Positions 26,327 through 33,428 of a stretch of DNA of 64,000 nt are shown here, one piece after another. This stretch comes from Bradyrhizobium icense. Its GTDB lineage: Bacteria > Pseudomonadota > Alphaproteobacteria > Rhizobiales > Xanthobacteraceae. Both the position numbers and the translations under genes were made by a program. The stretch spans positions 1,798,001 to 1,862,000 of the forward strand of contig NZ_CP016428.1 in the NCBI RefSeq assembly GCF_001693385.1, in the 5' to 3' direction. Position 1 is the stretch's first letter, and the number at the start of each line of letters is the position of its first letter. The notes beneath the pieces are model-generated. The model did no database searches, was not told where the DNA came from, and was given only the letters and a program-made list of their open reading frames with translations.

Positions 26327-27670
26327 TTACCTCCGGCGCTTCAGATGTCTCATGAGCTGTGGCAGGCTCATAGCATTCATTACCCGGTCCGCTGGTACGC
26401 CGCCTTTGCGAGCCATCTCGACGCCCCAGTGCATATGATCCAGCTCCCCGATAGAGTGAGCATCCGGGTTGATGCTCAACATGCAACCAAAATCGAGTGC
26501 AGCCTAGTGCCATCGCCAGTCGAGATCCAGCCTCCAAGGATGGGCGTTGACTTCTACAGCCACGCCGTACCTTGCGCAGGCCCGCAGTACCTTTTCGATA
26601 TCGATGTCGTAGCCCGGACGGCGCATCAGCTGGCGTCCAGTCATATGGCCCAGGATCGTGGTGCGTGGGTTCGAGATCGCGCGGAGTAGGCGGGCGGTCT
26701 GCTCTTTCTTATCCAGCTTGAAGCGACCATGGATACTTGCGACGACGAAGTCGAACCTACCAAAAATTTCGTCCGGGTAGTCCAGGGAGCCGTCGGCTAA
26801 GATATCGGACTCGATGCCCTTGAGGATCCGGAATTCCTTGCCGAAGCTTTTGTTGAGCCGCTCCGTTTCCCGGTGCTGCGTCTCGATCTCCTCAAGCGAC
26901 AGTCCGCCCGCGTAATGGGCTGACTGTGAGTGGTCAGCCACACCGAAATATTGAAAGCCGCGCTTGCGCGTGGCCTTCGCGATTGTCTCGAGCGTCTCGG
27001 TGCCGTCAGAGGCATCGGTGTGACAATGCAGGATGCCACGCAGATCGCGGTCGGCGATCAATTTCGGGAGCTTACCCCTTAGTGCGCGCTCTATTTCGCC
27101 GCGCCCTTCGCGAAGCTCCGGCTCGACAAATGGAAGGCCGAGCGCGCCATAAATTTCCTCTTCCTTTGCAGCCAGCAAGCGCCGGCCCTTCCTTAGCCCT
27201 TCCGCTTCAAGCTTCATGCCCTTATCCTCGGCGAGCGCCCGAAGCTGCTTGAGGTGATCCGCTGATCCTGTTGAGTGAAGCAGGGTCGCGCCGAAGTGCT
27301 TCCGGTCCGTGACGTGGACTGTGAGCCTGCCCGAGTCCAGGGCGGCGGCAGGTCTGTCCTCTCTCTCGGGCGCTTCGGCAACAAGAGCGAGGTCGCCCAC
27401 CAGTTAGCACCCGCGCCGGAAATCGCCAGCGATGGTGACGTGCTTCAGACTGGGCCGCGCCTTCTGAAGCGACGCCTTCGCATGCTCAAGGAGGGCGGCC
27501 GCGCGGTGCAGATGCAGCCGGCCGTCGCCGCTTTTCGCGATGGCCAGATTCTGCAGGATCTTGGCTTGCAGCGAGGCGCTAGGCCCCTTTGCCTTCTTGA
27601 TGCGATCGTCCTTGGCGGCGGCCTCGAGTTCGGCAAGGGAGGTGATGCCGAGCTCCTTGTAAAGCCGCAT
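26327..27670 (-). pseudogene. polX: PolX family DNA polymerase/PHP protein, C-terminal part
   Basis: Reads RLYKELGITSLAELEAAAKD and HVTIAGDFRRGC at 27670-27407, then a TAA where Glu is expected (27404-27406), then VGDLALVAEAPE onward. The PHP domain is clear: RGILHCHTDASDG, FGVADHSQSAHYAGG, GIESDILADGSLDYP, ASIHGRF, GHMTGRQLMRRPGYDIDI, VEVNAHPWRLDLDW. A TAG at 26504-26506 replaces a sense codon. In the same frame the normal end MLSINPDAHSIGELDHMHWG continues to TAA 26327. So two nonsense changes interrupt a frame that is otherwise aligned. The N-terminal 113 codons are on the opposite strand at 27808-28146. Confidence 0.85.
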
Positions 27671-28146
27671 ACGGCCCGAACGTGCATCACATGGATGACT
27701 TTAGGGCGGCACAAAAGCTGGAGAAATCGCTCGAGTGATGGGCATGGCAAACTCGTCAATCGAAGCGGCGCCAGCGAAGAATTGCGTTCGCCGCGGAAGA
27801 AGGCGGGATGTCCGGCGGGAGACGAGTTGACGATGGTTGCCGACCCCAGACAGTCGCAAGGCTGCTACGGGAATATGCGCAGCGGACCGCATTGCGCGGC
27901 GGCAATCCATATCGTGCAAAGGCCTACTCCCGCGCTGCGGATAGTCTTTCGGCGCTTGCGGTCCCGCTCCACGTGCTGATCGAGGAGGATCGCCTCACCG
28001 AGATTCCCGGAGTGGGGCAAGCTATCGCCGACATCGTCACAAAGCTGCATCGGACGGGCACGCATCCGAGCCTCGAGAAGCTGCGTAAGGAGATCCCGGG
28101 CGTCCTTGAGATGCTGACGGTGCCGGGCTTGCGACCCGAGAAGGTG
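27669..28146. other. 478-bp inverted segment interrupting polX
   Basis: The breakpoints are deduced from restored protein continuity: left between 27668 and 27669, right between 28146 and 28147. The segment holds the polX N-terminus and about 139 bases of its upstream region. The only repeat noticed at the junctions is AGCCG in inverted orientation a few bases outside each breakpoint. No recombinase gene is adjacent. Confidence 0.7.
27808..28146 (+). pseudogene. polX: PolX N-terminal part, inverted
   Basis: ATG 27808 starts a stretch with the N-terminal 8-kDa-like domain and helix-hairpin-helix of PolX: TVARLLREYAQRTALRGGNP, YRAKAYSRAADSLSALAVPL, EDRLTEIPGVGQAIADIVTK, EMLTVPGLRPEKV. After Val113 (28146) similarity stops abruptly. 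Inverting 27669-28146 would put this piece on the minus strand in frame with RLYKELGITS at 27668, giving EKVMRLYKELG, exactly what the family has. So one local inversion cut the gene. Confidence 0.85.
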
Positions 28147-28334
28147 AACCGGCTCCTTCGTCAGGAGGTGATAGATCCTTCCTACCACGACCTGGAGATG
28201 CCTCATCCGTCCGACGGGCATCGCCCGAGCCTTGCAGAGGGCTCGGACGGCATGGGCCCGGAAATAGTGGAAAGCGTCCGACATGCCGGATCCAACGTCC
28301 GTCGGGTATTTTGGTTCTTTCGGCCTCCCTTCCA

Positions 28335-28359
28335 GGAACCCCACGGAGATCACCTGGTT
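28335..28359 (+). promoter_or_regulatory. Sigma-EcfG-type promoter, very close to the start codon
   Basis: GGAAC at 28335-28339, 17 bases, GTT at 28357-28359. The ATG of the next gene is at 28367, so a transcript starting six to eight bases after the -10 would have almost no leader. Confidence 0.55.
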
Positions 28360-28366
28360 GAAAGGC

Positions 28367-28579
28367 ATGACTAGAGTTCTCTACGAAAGCGCCAACGGTG
28401 ACGTCTGGCGGCTGGTCCACGATCCGCAATCGGGCGTCCCGATGGTGGAGCACAAGCCGACTGCCAGCTCCGGGGGGCGTACGTCCCTAATCGAGATCGG
28501 AAAATTCCTTCGAGCTGGCGCCAATGGTCCTGAACACCAGGCTCTACTCCAGTTGATCGGCACCCTGGTCAAGGACTGA
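28367..28579 (+). CDS. Small conserved hypothetical protein
   Basis: 70 residues from ATG 28367 (MTRVLYESANGDVWRLVHDP, then GVPMVEHKPTASSGGRTSLI and a helical GPEHQALLQLIGTLVKD). This is a recurrent small family in Bradyrhizobium. A longer in-frame start at 28283 would include non-homologous sequence. Its promoter element overlaps the leader. Function unknown; stress control is inferred. Confidence 0.7.
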   Translation: MTRVLYESANGDVWRLVHDPQSGVPMVEHKPTASSGGRTSLIEIGKFLRAGANGPEHQALLQLIGTLVKD

Positions 28580-28612
28580 CGATCCCCAGGAAGGCTCGAC
28601 TGGCGTCGCTCT

Positions 28613-28637
28613 GGAACAGTTTAGGAACTGGCCGGTT
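28613..28637 (+). promoter_or_regulatory. Sigma-EcfG-type promoter
   Basis: GGAAC at 28613-28617, 17 bases, GTT at 28635-28637, 42 bases before the ATG of the 34-residue membrane peptide. A second GGAAC at 28624 is not correctly spaced to a GTT. Confidence 0.6.
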
Positions 28638-28679
28638 TGAATAGCGGTCACTGGATCTAAGTCAGCCCGCACTGCGAAC

Positions 28680-28784
28680 ATGTTCTTCTTTTTCTCGAAC
28701 CGCCCGGGCTGTTTAGGTTCGCTGCTGATCTCGGCCCTCGTTACGGTCGCGCTGCTTTTCACGTTCGGACTGCTGCGTTTCTGA
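28680..28784 (+). CDS. 34-residue membrane peptide
   Basis: MFFFFSNRPGCLGSLLISAL followed by VTVALLFTFGLLRF: a short polar loop then one membrane span. The sequence type (FFFFSNR.GCLGSL) is familiar as a conserved tiny protein of Bradyrhizobium. The well-placed EcfG-type promoter supports it. Confidence 0.62.
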   Translation: MFFFFSNRPGCLGSLLISALVTVALLFTFGLLRF

Positions 28785-29118
28785 AAGGGCATTTGCAATG
28801 CATGTCGTGGACATACGCGCCTGCGCGCGAGGGTCGAGTTTGACTCTATGCGATCGAGCACTTCGATGCCGGGACACGGGCTTGGTTTCCATGCGTAGTG
28901 ATGATGAACAGCCTAAGCTGCACCATCGACACCCGGGGCATGTATCCTTTGTGTTGACGTGTCCGGATCATCGGCAAGCTGGCATTCATTCATGAGCTGG
29001 TCAACGCGAGCGGTCGGCGTTATCGCCGTTCCCTTGAAAGTAGCGCATCACCAGCAATGATGAGCCAAAGGTGCGGGTGGCGGTAGTGTGTGCTCCCGAT
29101 CTGATGCAGGAGGTGCGC
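28785..29118. other. Intergenic without a clear gene
   Basis: A 65-codon frame at 28798-28995 has no recognisable motif and poor composition. Nothing else stands out. Confidence 0.4.
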
Positions 29119-29289
29119 ATGTGCGATTTGTGCCGCGAGCTAGACTATAAGATCGAAGCGTGTCGCAGATTGGAAAACTCAGCTAATGACGAGCTAACGC
29201 GCGAAGCTGTCGCTGACCTCATCAGGGAATACGAGGAAGACAAAGCCAAGCTCCATCCAAACCAGTCGGGCGAAGCATCGCGAAGTTAA
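29119..29289 (+). CDS. Small helical protein with N-terminal CxxC
   Basis: 56 residues, MCDLCRELDYKIEACRRLEN then LTREAVADLIREYEEDKAKL. AGGAGGTG lies five bases before the ATG at 29119, which fixes the start. The CDLC pair and acidic helices match a small conserved rhizobial family, function unknown. Confidence 0.68.
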   Translation: MCDLCRELDYKIEACRRLENSANDELTREAVADLIREYEEDKAKLHPNQSGEASRS

Positions 29290-29501
29290 GTTGCTTCGCA
29301 GTGTCTAATTCTGCGCGAGCCTTTGCTCGACCGATTGAGTGGCGAGTTGCAAACGCTCACTCTGCGCTGACTCATCGGCACGCCGGCCGCACCATCAGCT
29401 ATTAAGCGAAGCGGATGAATTGGTAGGATTCCTTCAATTCAGACAAGGGCCTAGCAGCGAACGGCATACAAACACTTTGCATCGCTAAATCTGTGGGAGT
29501 T

Positions 29502-29537
29502 TCAAGGAGCCGCTCCGAACATGGGCGGTTGCTTTTT
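29502..29537 (+). terminator. Terminator-like hairpin
   Basis: AGCCGCTC and GGGCGGTT pair (with two G-U pairs) around CGAACAT, followed by GC and six T. It lies in the otherwise empty stretch 29290-29629. Confidence 0.55.
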
Positions 29538-29629
29538 TACGCCTGGTAGATGGCGGAACCAAAGCTTGGATAGCGCTTTTACTGCTAGCGCATAGGCTCG
29601 CGTTGCAGCGAATGCGTCCGGGATTGCTC

Positions 29630-31861
29630 ATGAACAAGGTCAAGGATAGGAGACTAGCCCAGGCGGCGGCAAGCCTTCGGCGTGCTACCGTGCTGGAAGG
29701 TAAGCCCTTTCCGCTTGGAGCCACCTGGGACGGCCTTGGCGTTAATTTCGCGCTGTTTTCGGCTCATGCCATCAAGGTCGAACTCTGCCTCTTCGATGAC
29801 AACGGAAAGAAAGAGATCGAACGCATCGATCTGCCCGAATACACCGACGAAGTCTGGCACGGTTATATACCGACCGCACGTCCGGGTACAGTCTACGCCT
29901 ACCGAGTCCACGGCCCTTACGAGCCAGATGCGGGACACCGTTTCAATCCCAACAAGCTCGTGATTGATCCTTATGCAAAGCAGCTTGTGGGCGCGCTGCG
30001 TTGTGGACCAGAATTATTCGGCTATGAGCTCGGTCACGCGGACAAGGACAAGTCCTTCGATTCACGTGACAGCGCGCATCTTATGCAAAAGTGCCGCGTG
30101 ATAGATCCCGCCTTCACCTGGGGCCATGCGGCAAAGCCCGAGGTATCTTGGGACCGCACTATCTTTTACGAGATGCACGTCAAAGGTTTTACCCGAAGCC
30201 ATCCGCTTGTACCGGAAGGCGACCGCGGTACATTCGCCGGACTTTGCCATCCGCATATCCCTCCTTATCTTCGTGCGCTTGGGATCACGAGCGCTGAATT
30301 TCTACCCATCCATGCATTTGTGGATGATAATTACCTTGCGGAGAAAGGCCTGCGTAACTATTGGGGCTATAACTCGCTTGCGTTTTTCGCGCCCGAGCCG
30401 CGCTATCTCAAGACGCCCTTTGCGAATGAGTTCAAGGAAGCCGTCAATCAGTTCCATGCCTATGGTATCGAGGTGATTCTCGACGTCGTCTATAATCACA
30501 CTGCCGAAGGCAACGAACTCGGGCCAACACTTTCCTTCAAGGGCATCGATAATGCGAGCTATTATCGCCTGCTTCCAGACCAGAAGCGCTACTACATCAA
30601 CGATACCGGTACCGGCAATACGGTAAACTTGTCGCACCCGCGCGTGCTCCAGATGGTCGCGGACAGCCTGCGCTACTGGGCGACCGACATGCGCGTGGAT
30701 GGTTTCCGCTTCGACCTTGCGACCATTCTTGCGAGGGAGCCCTACGGCTTCGATGAAGGCGGCGGTTTTCTGGATGCCTGCCGGCAGGATCCGATCCTTT
30801 CGTCAGTCAAACTGATCGCCGAGCCGTGGGATATAGGCCCGGGGGGCTATCAGGTCGGCCAATTTCCCCCTGGATGGGCGGAATGGAATGATAAATTCAG
30901 GGATGCGGCGCGGCGCTTTTGGAAAGGGGATGAAGGCGTGACGCCCGAATTTGCGCGGCGCATCACGGCATCGGGTGACCTCTTCAACAAGCGTGGCCGC
31001 AGGCCATGGTCATCAGTCAATTTCGTTACGGCGCATGACGGCTTCACGCTGAACGACGTGGTTTCCTACAATGATAAACACAATGAGGCCAATGGCGAAG
31101 ACAACCGCGACGGACACTCGGACAATCATTCGTGGAATCACGGCGCTGAAGGGCCGACTGATGATCCAGAGATCATCAAGCTTCGCGAGCAGCAAAAGCG
31201 CAATCTCCTAGCGACGACGCTGCTGTCGCACGGAACGCCTATGATCCTTGCAGGTGACGAGTTTGGCCATACCCAGCGTGGCAACAACAACGCCTATGCT
31301 CAGGACAATGACACGGCATGGCTCAACTGGCTCGGTATCTCGGCCGACGGCCGCGCCTTGCGGGAATTCGTCCGCAAGCTAATCGCGACACGGCGGGCCT
31401 TTCCGATCTTGCATCGCTCAAGGTTCGTCATCGGCAACGTCAATGAAGAACTAGACGTGAAGGACGTAAGCTGGCTCGCTCCGAACGGCCTTGAGATGAC
31501 AACGGCGGATTGGGACAATCCGGCCACGCGATGCTTCGGTATGCTGCTTGACGGAAGGGCCCAGGAAACTGGTGTCAAACGGAAAGGCTCGGATGCGACA
31601 CTGCTGCTTATTTATAACGCGCATCATGATTTGGTCGAATTCGTCTTGCCCGAAGTGCCGCAGGGCCGCGCCTGGGCCGGGCTCATTGATACCCATGTAC
31701 CGGATGCGACCGTGACGGTTTATCCTTTTGGCCACCGCCTAAAGGCCGCCGGTCGATCGATGCTAGCGCTCGGCCTCTCGACGGAAGAGACCATGACGCG
31801 ACGGCTCCGGCAGGGTCTTGGTGCCATCATGGATATTGCCGAGTTTCCACTTCCGGTCTAG
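29630..31861 (+). CDS. glgX: Glycogen debranching enzyme GlgX (isoamylase type)
   Basis: 743 residues from ATG 29630 (in-frame starts at 29603 and 29612 are possible). An N-terminal CBM48 (LGATWDGLGVNFALFSAHA) precedes a GH13 barrel: DVVYNHTAEGNE, GFRFDLAT with nucleophile Asp362, LIAEPWD with acid Glu398, and VTAHDGFTLNDVVSYNDKHN with the transition-state Asp. GlgX hydrolyses alpha-1,6 branches of phosphorylase-trimmed glycogen. It ends four bases past the stop of the convergent maltokinase gene, so it belongs to an alpha-glucan cluster with maltokinase and glgE. A GGAAC-N16-cTTT element at 29555-29579 is one mismatch from the EcfG consensus. Intact. Confidence 0.93.
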   Translation: MNKVKDRRLAQAAASLRRATVLEGKPFPLGATWDGLGVNFALFSAHAIKVELCLFDDNGKKEIERIDLPEYTDEVWHGYIPTARPGTVYAYRVHGPYEPDAGHRFNPNKLVIDPYAKQLVGALRCGPELFGYELGHADKDKSFDSRDSAHLMQKCRVIDPAFTWGHAAKPEVSWDRTIFYEMHVKGFTRSHPLVPEGDRGTFAGLCHPHIPPYLRALGITSAEFLPIHAFVDDNYLAEKGLRNYWGYNSLAFFAPEPRYLKTPFANEFKEAVNQFHAYGIEVILDVVYNHTAEGNELGPTLSFKGIDNASYYRLLPDQKRYYINDTGTGNTVNLSHPRVLQMVADSLRYWATDMRVDGFRFDLATILAREPYGFDEGGGFLDACRQDPILSSVKLIAEPWDIGPGGYQVGQFPPGWAEWNDKFRDAARRFWKGDEGVTPEFARRITASGDLFNKRGRRPWSSVNFVTAHDGFTLNDVVSYNDKHNEANGEDNRDGHSDNHSWNHGAEGPTDDPEIIKLREQQKRNLLATTLLSHGTPMILAGDEFGHTQRGNNNAYAQDNDTAWLNWLGISADGRALREFVRKLIATRRAFPILHRSRFVIGNVNEELDVKDVSWLAPNGLEMTTADWDNPATRCFGMLLDGRAQETGVKRKGSDATLLLIYNAHHDLVEFVLPEVPQGRAWAGLIDTHVPDATVTVYPFGHRLKAAGRSMLALGLSTEETMTRRLRQGLGAIMDIAEFPLPV

Positions 31862-33423
31862 CCCACGCCTCCTTCTTCGAGAACGCGCAGGACGCCTTGC
31901 AATGGCACGGAAATCCAAGCCGGTCGGTAAGAGAGCTCGTATTCGACTTCATAGAGCGCTTTTTCGAGTAAAAAGAAATCCAACATCGCTTTCGTATCCT
32001 CGGCGCGGTCAGGCCACAGAACCGAGGCGCCTATCGCTTCCTGATAAGCGCTCAGAAAGGCATCTGTCGTCTGTTCGCGCCACGCGAATAAGGCTCGCGA
32101 CTCCAGAGTGTTGAGTTTTTCTGACATCCGCCTCTGCTGTCTCGAGGCCATGGCGGCATAATCCAGGGAGCGCAACACACCTGCGACATCGCGCGCAGCA
32201 GGCGCCTTGCGCCTCCGATCTGCCAAAGGTCGGCTGGGCTCGCCCTCGAAGTCTATGATGACTGCGTCCTCATTGGCTACAAGCACCTGGCCCAAGTGCA
32301 AATCGCCATGATGGCGTATCTTGCAGCGGCCCAGCGAAGGACGGATGAGGTTAACTGCGTAATCATACAGCCGGGGCTTGACCCGAAGCAGGCGCTCCAT
32401 GAGGGGGCATTCGTCCACATCCAGCGACGATTCCTCCAACTTCTTGAAGATACGAGCAGCGCGCTCCATAACATCGCCGATCCAGAAATCGAGATCGCCT
32501 TCGTCGATCGGCTCAGGCTTGAACGCCGCCACTTCGCCGCGGCTTGCCAGGGCGCGATGCATCTCGGCGACACGGCATCCCAAACGCCGCACCCACTGGA
32601 GATAATCCCGCCGTGCGGTGATCGCCTTGTCGCGTTCTTCAGAGCCTTTCCCCATAGCGTCAAGGTAAATGCTGAGGCGCTCGGCAGACCAGGTCCAGGC
32701 ATCACCGCTGTTCGGCACAAATGAGTGGACGATACCAAGGGCATAGCTCGCGGAAGTATGAGCAGCCTCGAGGTGGCCAAGCAGCGCAGGCGTATGCGCA
32801 AAATTCGCCGCCTCGGTCAGAAAGTGTCCCATCTCGACCTCGGGGTTTTGGCCGGGCTCGATCTGGCGGTACAACTTGACGACATAGTCCTGGTCAACCA
32901 GCGCCGTACTGTTGGATTGCTCGCCGGCAATGGCGCGAATCCGGGATGGAGTATTCGGAGGCTGGCTTCCGAGTTTGCTCGTGGGCTTGAAATCCAGCCG
33001 CCAACCCGAGCCGGCAATGGAAGCCTCCCGCCGAAGGTGATCAAGGAGCCTGCGGATGAAAGTCGGATCAGCGGCGACGTCGCACAGCAGTCCTTCACGC
33101 TCTCCCTGGTGCAAACGAGCCACGATCGATTTATCCAGCTCGGGACCTGCCTCAACGGACCAGTCGACCCGTAACGGCAGGAGATAGCGCGCGCGTTGGT
33201 TAGTCTCGATAACGACGAAAGTGGTTGAGTCCGCGGCGAACGGAAGGTTCGCAATGATCTTTGGCTTAATCCGCGTTGCAGAGTTACTGGGAAACCACCT
33301 GGTTTTGGCGAGATAGGCCGGAAGAAAATGTCTTTCGAGAGCTGCAGTCACCTCGCTGTTCGCAACCCATGAAGAACCTTCCGGTATGTCCAAGAATGCG
33401 AGGCGTTCAGCGGCGGTGCCCAT
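31858..33423 (-). CDS. Maltokinase (stand-alone)
   Basis: 521 residues from ATG 33423 (MGTAAERLAFLDIPEGSSWV), five bases after the glgE stop, so translation is coupled. Aminoglycoside-phosphotransferase-like kinase: N-terminal ERHFLPAYLAKTRWFPSN, nucleotide-binding DQDYVVKLYRQIEPGQNPEV, catalytic loop IRHHGDLHLGQVLV, and the metal Asp in VIIDFEGEPSRPLADRR. It makes maltose-1-phosphate, the donor for GlgE. In many relatives this kinase is fused to the C-terminus of trehalose synthase TreS. Here no TreS is present in the window, so maltose must come from elsewhere. Confidence 0.88.
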   Translation of the reverse strand: MGTAAERLAFLDIPEGSSWVANSEVTAALERHFLPAYLAKTRWFPSNSATRIKPKIIANLPFAADSTTFVVIETNQRARYLLPLRVDWSVEAGPELDKSIVARLHQGEREGLLCDVAADPTFIRRLLDHLRREASIAGSGWRLDFKPTSKLGSQPPNTPSRIRAIAGEQSNSTALVDQDYVVKLYRQIEPGQNPEVEMGHFLTEAANFAHTPALLGHLEAAHTSASYALGIVHSFVPNSGDAWTWSAERLSIYLDAMGKGSEERDKAITARRDYLQWVRRLGCRVAEMHRALASRGEVAAFKPEPIDEGDLDFWIGDVMERAARIFKKLEESSLDVDECPLMERLLRVKPRLYDYAVNLIRPSLGRCKIRHHGDLHLGQVLVANEDAVIIDFEGEPSRPLADRRRKAPAARDVAGVLRSLDYAAMASRQQRRMSEKLNTLESRALFAWREQTTDAFLSAYQEAIGASVLWPDRAEDTKAMLDFFLLEKALYEVEYELSYRPAWISVPLQGVLRVLEEGGVG

Positions 33424-33428
33424 GTTCG

